64,000 bases of DNA, taken from contig NZ_JAUSTI010000018.1 in the NCBI RefSeq assembly GCF_030812775.1, positions 39,404 to 103,403 on the forward strand. Reading direction: 5' to 3'. Origin of the DNA: Paenibacillus tundrae. GTDB taxonomy: Bacteria; Bacillota; Bacilli; Paenibacillales; Paenibacillaceae. Each line of letters starts with the position of its first letter. Within the stretch, counting starts at the first letter, position 1. A program made the translations under genes and the position numbers. Positions 17,310-25,777 of this stretch are shown here, one piece after another. A model generated the notes under the pieces. It saw only the letters and a list, made by a program, of their open reading frames with translations. It was not told where the DNA came from and ran no database searches.

Positions 17310-19751
17310 CTAGTGGGCTGCATTTTGAGCGCTCGCCAGGGGTGTGAAGTTTTTGCGTAAATTCTCATCCTCAATGATTTCTTTCCAAGGATCAACGGTG
17401 CGACCAAGCGTTGCTTCAAGCCGCTCAACCAGTGCCAGACGTACGTCACGATCTTCCAGCGCTGTCTTTACATGATCCAGTCCTACGCGTTCAATCCAAG
17501 CCGCTGTTCTCTCGTTCCAACGTGCATTCTCTCTATAATATTGCAGGTAAGCGTAAGTCCACTCTTCGACCTCAGCATCGGTTTTCACTGTACAGAGAAG
17601 CTCGGCAGCACGGACTTTAACGCCGCCATTACCGCCGACATGCAGTTCCCATGCCCCATCAATAGCCACTACACCAAGATCCTTAATGGTTGCTTCTGCG
17701 CAGTTCCGTGGGCAACCAGACACAGCAAGTTTTACTTTGGCTGGAGCGACCATCTTGTCGAGTTTTTTCTCGAGTCGAATTCCCATTTCAATGGAGTCTT
17801 GGGTACCGAAGCGGCAGAAGGTGTTACCTACGCAAGTTTTGACGGTACGGAGTGCCTTGCCATAACCGAATCCGGACGGCATATCAAGCTCTTCCCAGAT
17901 TTTTGGAAGATTTTCCTTCTGTACACCGAGGAGATCCAGTCGTTGCCCGCCTGTGAATTTCACCATCGGTACATCGTATTTCTCTGCAATGGTAGCGATT
18001 TTGATCAGCTCTGCCGGAGAAGTTACGCCGCCGTAGATCCGTGGGATAACGGAATACGTACCATCCTTCTGAATATTGGCATGATAACGCTCGTTGGTGA
18101 ATTTGGATACGCGCTCGTCTTCATACTCTGTATGCCAGATCATACCGAGATAATAGTTGAGGGAAGGACGGCATTTGGAGCAGCCTTCAGGTTCGTTCCA
18201 ACCCAGGACGTTCATGACTTCCTTAACACTTTTCAGTCCCATTTCCTTGATCTGTGCAACCAGTTCATCCCGATCATAGGACGTACAGCCACAGATGCCT
18301 TCTTTGACCTGTTCGCCTACATTATCACCTGCATAATGCGTGAGCAGAGATTCAATGATGGGTTTACATCCACCGCAAGAAGCGGAAGCTTTTGTACAGG
18401 ATTTAATTGCGCCGAGGGTATTGCAGCCTTTGTTCAAAACAGCGTCTCCGATGGTAGCTTTCGTAACACCATTACAGCCACAGACAATTTCATCATCAGG
18501 CATACTTGCCATGCGTTCAGCTACAGAGGGGCCAGCGCCTGAACCACCAGAGGGTACGCCGAGTAAAATTTCTTTTTCGCGGCCGCTAATGTCCTCGCCG
18601 CTTTTAATGAGGGAGAAGAGTGAGGCTCCGTCGGTGGTATCTCCGAACAATACTGCACCAATGAGCTTTCCTTCGCGGATGACCATCTTTTTGTAGACAC
18701 CATCCACGTCATCTTGAATGCGAATGCTGCGTGTATCGGGGGAGTCTTTGAATTGCCCTGCGGAGAATACGTCGACGCCGGACACTTTCAGCTTGGTCGA
18801 AGTAACAGAGCCTTCATAACCCTCGGTTGCTGCTCCTGCCAGACGTTTAGCTAGCACCATACCTTGTTCATATAATGGAGCTACCAAGCCATAAGCGATT
18901 CCGCGGTGCTCTGCACATTCACCAACAGCAGAGATTCCTGGGATGTTGGTGTTCATATAGTCATCTACAATTACGCCACGATTAACATCCAGTCCAGCTT
19001 GACGAGCTAATTCGACCTGAGGACGAATGCCGACAGCCATAACGACCAGATCCGTCTCCAGTACGGTTTGATCTGTGAAGCGCAGTGATTTCACTCGGTT
19101 CTTGCCTGTGATTTCTTCGGTGTGTTTGTTCAAAAGGAATTTCATACCTTGCTCTTCTAACTCCCGTTGGAGCATCAAGCCTGCAGGTAGATCCAGGTTT
19201 CGATCCATCAAGTGGCCGTTGATGTGAATAACAGTGACATCCATACCGAGGTTGAGTAGACCGCGAGCTGCTTCTAACCCGAGCAATCCGCCCCCGATGA
19301 CAGCAGCTTTGCGATATTTCTGCGATGCTGCCATCATCGTTTCGCAATCCTTTATGTCACGGAAACCAATAACGCCTTCTTTATTAGCCCCGGGGAGGGG
19401 GAGGATGAATGCCGAAGAGCCAGTTGCCATAATAAGCTCATCATACGAGGCGCGAACACCGGACTCCGATACGACCTCTTTGCGCTCAGCATCAATCTGT
19501 ACGACCGGATCACCAGGGTACACACGAATGTTGTTCTCCTCATACCAGTTCCAGTCATTAATGACGATATCTTCGATGCTTGTGCCGCCTGCCAGCACAG
19601 AGGATAGCATGATCCGATTGTAGTTCGGATGCGGCTCTGCGCCAAAGATCGTAATTTCATATGCATGCGGAGCAAGCTTAAGGATATGTTCGATTGTGCG
19701 TAAACCTGCCATACCATTTCCGACCAACACCAGTTTTTTTGTTGAACTCAT
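17310..19751 (-). CDS. nirB: assimilatory nitrite reductase large subunit
   Basis: 813 residues. Order of domains: FAD/NAD(P)-binding reductase (1-~390, VLVGNGMAGLRTIEH and VIGGGLLGLEAARGL), BFD-like [2Fe-2S] domain (about 410-470, EIVCGCNGVTK and SASCGGC), a second Cys-rich BFD-like segment (CGCTSYDRDELV, GCSKCRP), then the siroheme/[4Fe-4S] domain with Cys640, Cys646, Cys680 and Cys684 (C-X5-C and C-X3-C). All cluster ligands are intact. The start at 19751 has AAGGGGG upstream. First gene of the operon, preceded by a ~210-base leader with an ANTAR motif and a terminator. Confidence 0.95.
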   Translation of the reverse strand: MSSTKKLVLVGNGMAGLRTIEHILKLAPHAYEITIFGAEPHPNYNRIMLSSVLAGGTSIEDIVINDWNWYEENNIRVYPGDPVVQIDAERKEVVSESGVRASYDELIMATGSSAFILPLPGANKEGVIGFRDIKDCETMMAASQKYRKAAVIGGGLLGLEAARGLLNLGMDVTVIHINGHLMDRNLDLPAGLMLQRELEEQGMKFLLNKHTEEITGKNRVKSLRFTDQTVLETDLVVMAVGIRPQVELARQAGLDVNRGVIVDDYMNTNIPGISAVGECAEHRGIAYGLVAPLYEQGMVLAKRLAGAATEGYEGSVTSTKLKVSGVDVFSAGQFKDSPDTRSIRIQDDVDGVYKKMVIREGKLIGAVLFGDTTDGASLFSLIKSGEDISGREKEILLGVPSGGSGAGPSVAERMASMPDDEIVCGCNGVTKATIGDAVLNKGCNTLGAIKSCTKASASCGGCKPIIESLLTHYAGDNVGEQVKEGICGCTSYDRDELVAQIKEMGLKSVKEVMNVLGWNEPEGCSKCRPSLNYYLGMIWHTEYEDERVSKFTNERYHANIQKDGTYSVIPRIYGGVTSPAELIKIATIAEKYDVPMVKFTGGQRLDLLGVQKENLPKIWEELDMPSGFGYGKALRTVKTCVGNTFCRFGTQDSIEMGIRLEKKLDKMVAPAKVKLAVSGCPRNCAEATIKDLGVVAIDGAWELHVGGNGGVKVRAAELLCTVKTDAEVEEWTYAYLQYYRENARWNERTAAWIERVGLDHVKTALEDRDVRLALVERLEATLGRTVDPWKEIIEDENLRKNFTPLASAQNAAH

Positions 19752-19819
19752 TATGATTAGCCCCCTTAGATCCATTCTGCAAAATACTCACAACAATCAT
19801 GTCCAGTAATCATGTCCAG

Positions 19820-19901
19820 AAAAATATAAAAAGCCTGTCATGCCTCGGTGGATTGCGTAAGTACACACGCATCCCTTGCTCCGAGATTGCAAAACAGGCT
19901 T
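19820..19901 (-). terminator. leader terminator (attenuator) of the nir operon
   Basis: On the minus strand AAGCCTGT (19894-19901) pairs with ACAGGCTT (19831-19838). Inner pairing is CTCGG/CCGAG and GGATGCGT/ACGCAATCC, and TTTATATTTTT follows the stem. It lies between the nirB promoter and the nirB start, so it would stop transcription before the operon unless prevented. Its 5' arm overlaps the second ANTAR hairpin. Confidence 0.85.
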
Positions 19902-19936
19902 CATTGCCGTTTCAACCAGCTACGCCGTTGTAACTG
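19892..19936 (-). promoter_or_regulatory. ANTAR-type dual hairpin RNA motif
   Basis: Hairpin P1 (19917-19936): stem CAGTTAC/GTAGCTG with hexaloop AACGGC. After a four-base linker, hairpin P2 (19892-19912): stem AAACGGC / GCC-T-GTTT with one bulged T and hexaloop AATGAA. Both loops have A at position 1 and G at position 4, the known recognition feature of ANTAR antiterminators. The 3' arm of P2 is also the 5' arm of the downstream terminator, so the two structures exclude each other. The ANTAR protein is encoded divergently at 20214. Confidence 0.85.
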
Positions 19937-19969
19937 TGATCGATTCAAATATGGAGTTGTTATGGCATA

Positions 19970-19998
19970 ACTATAAAAGATCCTTCTTCTCATGTCAA
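19970..19998 (-). promoter_or_regulatory. sigma-A promoter of the nir operon
   Basis: On the minus strand TTGACA (19993-19998), a 17-base spacer and TATAGT (19970-19975). Predicted start of transcription near 19963 gives a leader of about 210 bases before nirB. Confidence 0.8.
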
Positions 19999-20009
19999 GA
20001 TAGTTAACA
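19993..20009. promoter_or_regulatory. GlnR/TnrA box over the nir promoter
   Basis: TGTCAAGATAGTTAACA fits the Bacillales nitrogen-regulator consensus TGTNA-N7-TNACA exactly. It overlaps the -35 element, centred near -38, which is closer to the start than typical TnrA activation sites and would suit repression by GlnR, or activation with unusual geometry. Confidence 0.75.
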
Positions 20010-20117
20010 TAAAAAAGTGTTTGAAATTTAAAGTTAATTATGTTTACATGTGTGTAATGGAAGTTGAAATGAACGAAGAGAAGTATTGTCTAAATAGGAT
20101 CGGTAATTCGATCAAAT

Positions 20118-20134
20118 TGTGAGGTAATGTAACA
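20118..20134. promoter_or_regulatory. GlnR/TnrA box upstream of the ANTAR gene
   Basis: TGTGAGGTAATGTAACA is a second exact match to TGTNA-N7-TNACA, 80 bases before the ANTAR start. Together with the site at 19993 it puts both divergent operons under nitrogen control. Confidence 0.7.
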
Positions 20135-20213
20135 CGAATCCGAAGAAGCAGTCATGCAGGCATTTGATTCTAATGGATTTGTTATAGATGTAATAGGGAG
20201 GGATTGATCCATC

Positions 20214-20810
20214 ATGCGATCTTTATTGGTCATCCGTGTACAACCAACGATAGCTGCCTCGTCCGATGCAACAATCCCTCTTACACCGGAGCAGTTACTT
20301 ACAGCGAACGGATATCATGTGCAGGTGACGGATAGCGAAACCGAGGCGCTGAAGTTGATCAGCAAAGCTGAGGCATCCATTCTTCATCTATCTCTGGCCG
20401 ACGTAGAGCACTGGGTTCACTGCCTGGGAAAGGGAAGGTCGGATGCGCCATTGCTCTGGTGGTGTGCACCAGATACGGCAGCATCTTCGGTAGAATCATG
20501 CGAGGTAGAAACTTCTTTTGACGGAATACTTACGCCATCTATGGCTGGATCGGAGATTCATTGGACGCTGCATTTTGCAGCCAGGCGTTATATGGAACGG
20601 AAACAATGGGAGCAAGAACGTAAGCAGCTGCAATCCAGGTTAGAGGATCGGAAATGGATCGATATGGCTAAGGCTATCCTCTGTGATCTGAAGCAGATCT
20701 CCGAATCGGAGGCTTATGATCTGTTACGGAAGAAGGCTATGGATGAACGCAAACGGATGGTTGATGTCGCTACAGCTATTGTGAAGGCACATCAGTTACT
20801 CCAGTCTTAA
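20214..20810 (+). CDS. ANTAR-domain antiterminator with degenerate receiver
   Basis: 198 residues. The C-terminal ~60 residues (LEDRKWIDMAKAILCDLKQ, SESEAYDLLRKKAMDERKR, MVDVATAIVKAHQLL) are a clear ANTAR RNA-binding domain, which stabilises dual hairpins to prevent termination. The N-terminal ~125 residues resemble a receiver in length and strand order but lack the acidic pair, the phosphoacceptor Asp (ILHLSLAD in its place) and the KP motif, so phosphorylation control is unlikely. A coiled-coil linker (ERKQWEQERKQL) joins the parts. GGGAGGG lies 11 bases before the ATG. Probable target: the nir leader. No NasS-like nitrate sensor is adjacent. Confidence 0.9.
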   Translation: MRSLLVIRVQPTIAASSDATIPLTPEQLLTANGYHVQVTDSETEALKLISKAEASILHLSLADVEHWVHCLGKGRSDAPLLWWCAPDTAASSVESCEVETSFDGILTPSMAGSEIHWTLHFAARRYMERKQWEQERKQLQSRLEDRKWIDMAKAILCDLKQISESEAYDLLRKKAMDERKRMVDVATAIVKAHQLLQS

Positions 20811-20828
20811 TTGGAAGGAGGGATCATC

Positions 20829-21905
20829 ATGAATATGTCTGAGATTCTCAGGGAAGTCGGACGGGGTAAACGAGGTTCACGGGATTTAAACTATGCCGAG
20901 GCGTTGGCTGTTGCGGAGAAGATTCTGAAGCAGGAGGTATCACCAGCCCAGGCAGGAGCCTTTTTGATGGCTGAGCGAATGAAGATGGAGAATGTTGAAG
21001 AACTCGAAGCTTTCATTCATGCATGCCGCAACAGTGCGGACAGAATGTCTCTTTTCGATAATGGACTCGATTGTGCAGGACCTTATGATGGACGAACGAA
21101 GTCGTTTATGGCGACGTTTCCGGTTGCCTTTGTATTAGCTGCTGCGGGTGTCCCTGTAACATTGCATGGGAGCGAGCCTTTGCCCCCTAAGTGGGGAGTA
21201 ACACTGCCAGTGCTGCTAAGAGAAGCGGGAATTCATACGTCTACCATGAATCGGGAAGATGCCACGCGTGCAGCCTCTCGTACCAATGTGATGTTTGTTT
21301 CCTCAGAGGACTGGTGTCTTCCATTGAAAGAGCTTCGGCCGCTTCGGGAGGAGCTTGGCTTCCGCACGGTGTTCAACACAGCGGAGAAGTTAATTGATTT
21401 TAATCACTCGCCTTATCTTATTTTTGGTGTGTTCCATAATACATTTCTAGATCGGATTGCGAAGCTGCTCACCAAATTTAATTACCGCCGAGCATATGTT
21501 GTGCAGGGCATGGAAGGCTCTGAGGATCTGTACATTGACCGACCTACACGGGTATACGCGGTGGAAGCTGGGGAGATGAAGCTTGAGCTGATCGATCCTG
21601 CTGCATATGAACTGGATATTCCTGTGCCTGATTTGGTCTGGACGGCTGCGAAGCAGTTGGAAGTAGCAGAAGCGGTGTTAAGTGGTTCAGGGCATACAGC
21701 CTTTATGAACCAGGTTCTGTTAAATGCTGGATTCCGTTTATATGCTGCTGAGCGTGTTGGGTCTGTCGAGGAAGGTATCTACACGTGCCAGAGTGTGCTG
21801 GATAGCGGAGCGGCATATCGCTTATATCAAGAATGGTGCGTCTCGATGGGTGGAGAGCTACCGGATAGCAGAGCGGTGTCTGCCTATCCGGCATCGTCCG
21901 GTTAA
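20829..21905 (+). CDS. TrpD2-like (anthranilate phosphoribosyltransferase homologue) protein
   Basis: 358 residues. N-terminal helical bundle (about 1-75) and a phosphoribosyltransferase class III fold like TrpD/YbiB: QAGAFLMAERMKMENVEELEAF, GPYDGRTKSFMATFPVAFVLAAAGVPVTLHG, FGVFHN and VQGMEGSEDLYIDRPTRV. The TrpD phosphoribosyl loop is replaced by HGSEPLPPKWG, so anthranilate activity is doubtful; the E. coli relative YbiB binds nucleic acid. The frame opens at a TTG at 20811, but AAGGAGGGA at 20815-20823 fixes the ATG at 20829. It is 18 bases after the ANTAR gene, and a role in nitrite assimilation or its control is inferred. Confidence 0.8.
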   Translation: MNMSEILREVGRGKRGSRDLNYAEALAVAEKILKQEVSPAQAGAFLMAERMKMENVEELEAFIHACRNSADRMSLFDNGLDCAGPYDGRTKSFMATFPVAFVLAAAGVPVTLHGSEPLPPKWGVTLPVLLREAGIHTSTMNREDATRAASRTNVMFVSSEDWCLPLKELRPLREELGFRTVFNTAEKLIDFNHSPYLIFGVFHNTFLDRIAKLLTKFNYRRAYVVQGMEGSEDLYIDRPTRVYAVEAGEMKLELIDPAAYELDIPVPDLVWTAAKQLEVAEAVLSGSGHTAFMNQVLLNAGFRLYAAERVGSVEEGIYTCQSVLDSGAAYRLYQEWCVSMGGELPDSRAVSAYPASSG

Positions 21906-21918
21906 TCTGTAATATATA

Positions 21919-22467
21919 TCAGTCCCAAGGATAACTAACGGTCAGGAAGTCAGCGAATTTCTTGCTCTCTTCCCGCCGCTGCTTCCGCATGGCCGCCCGA
22001 GCTGGAGCGGTCTCATACAGTTTCAGTTCTTCTTCCGTCTCCGGGATCAAGCGTGGAACGATGAGTTTGCGGTTGTTTTCGTCCAGGGCAACAAAGGTCA
22101 AGAAAGCAGTCGCAGCGATTTTTTTCTCACCTGTCTTCAGATCTTCGCGGATCACTTTCACAAAAATCTCCATGGAACTGCGTCCTGTCCAAGAAGCGAA
22201 TGACTCCAGTGTCACGGAATCCGTAGGGTTAATGGGATACAAGAAGTCGACAGAATCGGTTGAAGCGGTCACGGTATTGACTCTGCACAGTTTGGAAGCT
22301 GCAATGGATGCAATATCATCAATGTAGGACATCAGCTTGCCGCCAAATAACGTATTATGATTGTTACAGTCGGTCGGAAATACCCTTGCTGTCTTATAAC
22401 AGCGTGTCTCGCGCGCATACTTTCTCTCCACTTGATCTAGCTCTGTAGGTTTAGGGATCTCTCTCAT
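21919..22467 (-). CDS. hotdog-fold acyl-CoA thioesterase
   Basis: 182 residues, YkhA/YciA-like. Hydrolyses acyl-CoA thioesters in the cytoplasm. Motif TDCNNHNTLFGGKLMSYIDDIASIAA holds the catalytic Asn/Asp region, followed by SWTGRSSMEIFVKVIRED and AFLTFVALDE. Highly charged C-terminal tail (RKQRREESKKFADF). AGGAGGAAATGAC precedes the ATG. Convergent with the TrpD2-like gene, 13 bases apart. Confidence 0.88.
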   Translation of the reverse strand: MREIPKPTELDQVERKYARETRCYKTARVFPTDCNNHNTLFGGKLMSYIDDIASIAASKLCRVNTVTASTDSVDFLYPINPTDSVTLESFASWTGRSSMEIFVKVIREDLKTGEKKIAATAFLTFVALDENNRKLIVPRLIPETEEELKLYETAPARAAMRKQRREESKKFADFLTVSYPWD

Positions 22468-22600
22468 GTCATTTCCTCCTGACAGTATGGATGGTGCTTG
22501 TCTGTAACCTTGCCCTGTACTCTTCTGCTAATACTTATCTCTGTTTGTTTTTTTCTCTTGAAGTGATCGTACTTTTTTAGAAGTCGCACTTAAAGCCGCA

Positions 22601-22826
22601 CTTCTAGGAGTGTCTGAAAACTCCGAAGGACGCAGATTTTGCCGAATTTTCGTTCCAGGCCAGGAAGTTTTCCGCAGGCGTGCCGGGGCACGTCAAGGGA
22701 AAGTGACGCAGCAGTAGACGAAAAGGGGGTAAAAGATGCACTTCAGCGATTTTTCAGACACGACTTAGTATAGGTTTCGGTCATTTTGATATACAAATGT
22801 AGCGAATTTTCAGACACGACCTAGAG
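22601..22826. mobile_element. MITE-like element with terminal inverted repeats
   Basis: The ends CTTCTAGGAGTGTCTGAAAA (22601-22620) and TTTTCAGACACGACCTAGAG (22807-22826) are inverted repeats. A second copy of the right end (TTTTTCAGACACGAC) lies at 22750-22764, so a shorter 152-bp unit is nested inside. GC-rich centre with no coding frame. No target-site duplication is obvious. Could be a non-autonomous transposon remnant or a structured intergenic repeat. Confidence 0.6.
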
Positions 22827-22833
22827 TGTGAAT

Positions 22834-22872
22834 TAAAAAAACCGCCAGGCGCGGACCGGCGCGCGGGCGGTT
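22834..22872 (-). terminator. GC-rich terminator reading on the minus strand
   Basis: On the minus strand ACCGCC and GGCGGT close a very GC-rich stem (CGCGCGCCGG region) followed by seven T. It is downstream of the acetate transporter gene. A second hairpin (GCCTTCAAGCA/TGCTTGGAGGC) lies at 22920-22946. Confidence 0.65.
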
Positions 22873-22993
22873 AGTGTATTGATTGTGCACCACTACGAAC
22901 CTGATACTCTCAAGATAGAGGCCTTCAAGCACATTGCTTGGAGGCTTCTTCTTCGTGGATGCGGATCGCTTGCATGTATGGCTTGCTGGTATG

Positions 22994-23617
22994 TTAAGCC
23001 TTAGGTTTGAAAATGCCCGAAGGGCCTCCGATTGGCAAGAACTCCCGTCCGAAGTGAGCGTTCAGTACAGAAGCACCTGTGCCATACAATGACACGACTC
23101 CGATCGCAAGTTCTGCATAAGCTGCGATGGTATGGAAGATGTGCGGAGCTATGCCGAAAGCATCAAAGGTCAGACCAAGGAACAAGAAGTCAATCAGAAT
23201 AAAGATAATAAGCAATACTTTGTTGGCTTCCACAGCACCCAGGGTCATGAAGAGGGTGAACACGAGATATCCGGCAAAAGCAAATCCGAGCTGTTTACCA
23301 TCAGTCTGTTCCGCCAGCGTTGAGCCGAATACGCCCATTTTAATCATCCAGTTTGCTCCCATAGCAAACCAGAAGAAGGCATATGCGCCAAAGGCAGTAG
23401 TACCAAAGGTATTGTTGCGTTTGGAGTCTTGAATGCAGGCGAACAACTGAGCGAATGCACCCAGGAAGATTGCCCAAGGAATAGCGTAGCTAAGTCCTTC
23501 AGTGATGCCGAGCTTCTGAGAAGAAGCAACAAGTGTAACGATAGCCAACCCAAATAACCCCATTGCGCTGGGATCGGCGTTTATGATTTTAACTTGTGTC
23601 CGTGAATCAGTTTGCAT
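22994..23617 (-). CDS. GPR1/FUN34/YaaH family acetate uptake transporter
   Basis: 207 residues with six membrane helices. Family pattern: NADPSAMGLFGLAIVTLVAS near the N-terminus (the NPAPLGL-type motif), the hydrophilic-lined second helix, and LNAHFGREFLPIGGP at the end. Members carry acetate or succinate, usually with protons. TTGGAGGC precedes the ATG. Monocistronic, flanked downstream by a terminator and the MITE-like element. A weak promoter may lie upstream on the minus strand (TACAAT at 23726-23731). Confidence 0.9.
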   Translation of the reverse strand: MQTDSRTQVKIINADPSAMGLFGLAIVTLVASSQKLGITEGLSYAIPWAIFLGAFAQLFACIQDSKRNNTFGTTAFGAYAFFWFAMGANWMIKMGVFGSTLAEQTDGKQLGFAFAGYLVFTLFMTLGAVEANKVLLIIFILIDFLFLGLTFDAFGIAPHIFHTIAAYAELAIGVVSLYGTGASVLNAHFGREFLPIGGPSGIFKPKA

Positions 23618-24199
23618 GGTGTTGATAAGCCTCCAATAATATCATATCAGGATCATGGGCTTGTATAAGCCGTCCTCTAAACTATATCGTTCGTATCCGC
23701 CGGGTCCGGACACACACATCGCCCTATTGTACCCGAATGAATCCGTTATGGAAAGGGATTTTATTACCTTATGATGGCCGTTGTGGACAGTTATTAGACA
23801 AATGTTAGCCACATGTATCCAAATAATAGGGTTAGGCAAGCTGAATTGAGGTAACGAAATGGGTTTGTTAAGCTCTAAATATATATAGCGCACCTCTGTT
23901 TACTAGGAATTAATCCAGTGGGCGAACTTGTAGGCGGGTGGGGTGCTTTTCTTAAAGGGGTACACAATAATGACACATTTGTTAGTAGAGCAATTGAAGG
24001 AGTAAATAGGTAAAATAGGGAAGGCAATAAAGGCGTTAGCTTAGGGGTTTGGGGTAAATATTAACCTAACGATAATTCCTACTATCAAAAAATGGAGTAA
24101 GATACAAAACATCCATGGCTCTTATGCCATATGTTAAACCAACTATAGATTGACAGAAAAATCTAGAATATAACACAGAAATAAGGAGGTCTTAGGCAA
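23618..24199. other. intergenic region without a recognised gene
   Basis: 582 bases. Only short frames without ribosome binding sites. It contains a GGCTT-N4-AAGCC palindrome at 23658-23671 near the acetate gene, and AAGGAGG for the Spo0E-like gene at its end. Nothing else stands out. Confidence 0.6.
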
Positions 24200-24385
24200 A
24201 TGGTTATGAGTTTGGATTTAATTAATCGGATCGAGAAAGCCAGACGTAGCCTTCACATGTTGGTCGAACATCATGGGGGCGGGCTAGGGCATCCCGACGT
24301 CATTCGGCAGTCCATGGCTTTGGATGAATTAATCAATGAATACAATCGATTAAATCGGAGTCAGACCAGGGCGAGAATGATATAA
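24200..24385 (+). CDS. Spo0E family aspartyl-phosphate phosphatase
   Basis: 61 residues, the usual size. Two predicted helices contain the family signature SMALDELINEYN (consensus S-X3-D-X-L-I). Such proteins dephosphorylate Spo0A~P and so delay sporulation. AAGGAGG lies just upstream of the start. Orphan gene between two divergent nitrogen or acetate genes. Confidence 0.85.
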   Translation: MVMSLDLINRIEKARRSLHMLVEHHGGGLGHPDVIRQSMALDELINEYNRLNRSQTRARMI

Positions 24386-24540
24386 TTCCAAGCGATATCA
24401 ATGAACATATTCAACCTTTTTACATATAGATTAATATCGTTGTATCCCATATTTGGAGCTGAGATGCTGGCAGGCATCCTTCGCAATCCAAAGCGGATTT
24501 TTTGAATAATCTTTATAAATCGTTTATCCCTATGCGGGCA

Positions 24541-24592
24541 TGAAAAAACTGGAACATACAGCACAAGAACAAAGGGCTGTATCATTCCAGTT
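24541..24592 (-). terminator. terminator of the GlnL-like regulator
   Basis: On the minus strand AACTGGAATGATACAGC pairs with GCTGTATGTTCCAGTT, followed by TTTTTT. Confidence 0.8.
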
Positions 24593-24624
24593 CGGTCATG
24601 TCCGTATTATTGTGCGCTGGCCTC

Positions 24625-25554
24625 CTAATGTAGCAAGCGCTTGGCTTCCAGATAGAGAACTTGGACAAATTTCTTTGTGTTAATGCGCGTCTGGGACAAG
24701 GAGGGTTCCACATTGTTTTGTAGCTCAAGCATTTTCTTGCGGATCTCTGTAAAGTCGAAAAATTTGGATGCGTAATTCTCAAACTTAGGATGGGTGTAAT
24801 CCGTCAGTCCTAATGAAACGACATGGCTTAACGTCTGGAAGATCGCTCGACGAACACGTTGCTCTGATGCTTTTACCTCCTTGGTTATTTCAGCGGCTGA
24901 AGCATCGGCTCCCAGCTTACGGATGGCCACATTGTGAAAAATATCTTTGAGCGACGGCAGCGTATACGTGGATACCTTCTGGTCTTCCGTCTCGAGCTGT
25001 TCCAGATATTCAAGCATATCCAGAAGGTCTCTGCTGCCTGCCTCACCAATCATCCCCATCTCGGATAGGAGGAAGTGTCCTGCCGTTGCAATGGTTTTGT
25101 CAGGAGCTTGCGAGGCTGTGCGTTCTGGGGTTTGCAGTCGAGACAAGCCTTGAAGTGTACGCTGAATATCCTGAATCGATTGTTGCATGCGCAAACGCTC
25201 CTCGACTAAACGCAGAACAGACATAATCTCCAATCGATTAATGGGCTTCGTAACATAGTATTCTACCCCAAGAGAATAGGCTTCCCCAATCATATTTTTG
25301 GACTCAATCTGGGAGATCATGACGACCTTTCCGTCGAATCGTCCTTCTAGTGCGCGCACGGTTTGTATCCCGTCTCGTTGCGGCATGAGTAGATCAATGA
25401 GCAGGACGTCTACCTTATGCATCTCTAACAGATCAGCATGAATATGAATTCCGTCCTCGGCTTCTCCAGCAATTTCCCCAAGCCCCTCATCTTCAATAAT
25501 ATCAATCAGCATAGAGCGAACTCCCGCATCATCATCCACAATAAAATAACGCAT
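24625..25554 (-). CDS. glnL: GlnL/YcbB-type response regulator
   Basis: 309 residues. Receiver (1-120) with VDDD (acidic cluster 7-9), phosphoacceptor Asp54 in LLIDLLMPQRDG and Lys in YVTKPI. The C-terminal ~150 residues (MLEYLEQLE, LKDIFHNVAIRKLG, EQRVRRAIFQTLSHV, NTKKFVQVLYLEAKRLL) match the YcbB domain of B. subtilis GlnL, which activates glutamine utilisation genes. GGGGAGGAG precedes the ATG. It is divergent from an AGCS symporter, as expected, but no GlnK-like kinase is adjacent. A GlnR/TnrA box lies upstream. Confidence 0.85.
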   Translation of the reverse strand: MRYFIVDDDAGVRSMLIDIIEDEGLGEIAGEAEDGIHIHADLLEMHKVDVLLIDLLMPQRDGIQTVRALEGRFDGKVVMISQIESKNMIGEAYSLGVEYYVTKPINRLEIMSVLRLVEERLRMQQSIQDIQRTLQGLSRLQTPERTASQAPDKTIATAGHFLLSEMGMIGEAGSRDLLDMLEYLEQLETEDQKVSTYTLPSLKDIFHNVAIRKLGADASAAEITKEVKASEQRVRRAIFQTLSHVVSLGLTDYTHPKFENYASKFFDFTEIRKKMLELQNNVEPSLSQTRINTKKFVQVLYLEAKRLLH

Positions 25555-25777
25555 TCTCAGTCTCCTCCCCTCTTGATAAGGGATGTAATTGGCACATCAA
25601 TAGATAAAGACGGTATTCCCGTCATCGTTGTCGTTGGTTGAACATCATTATTCTTATCATACTTCGTTCCCTATCCCGATGTGAAGACCATGGAATCCCA
25701 TTACATCATGTTGAACGTTACAAACTCTTATTGAAGATAGCTTAGTGTATCAGATACGGTTCTTTTTTGAATGGTGA

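Noticed and set aside
17472..18542. 356-codon open frame on the plus strand opposite nirB
   Set aside because: Rich in Phe, Cys and His, as expected for an antisense shadow; nirB on the other strand is certain.
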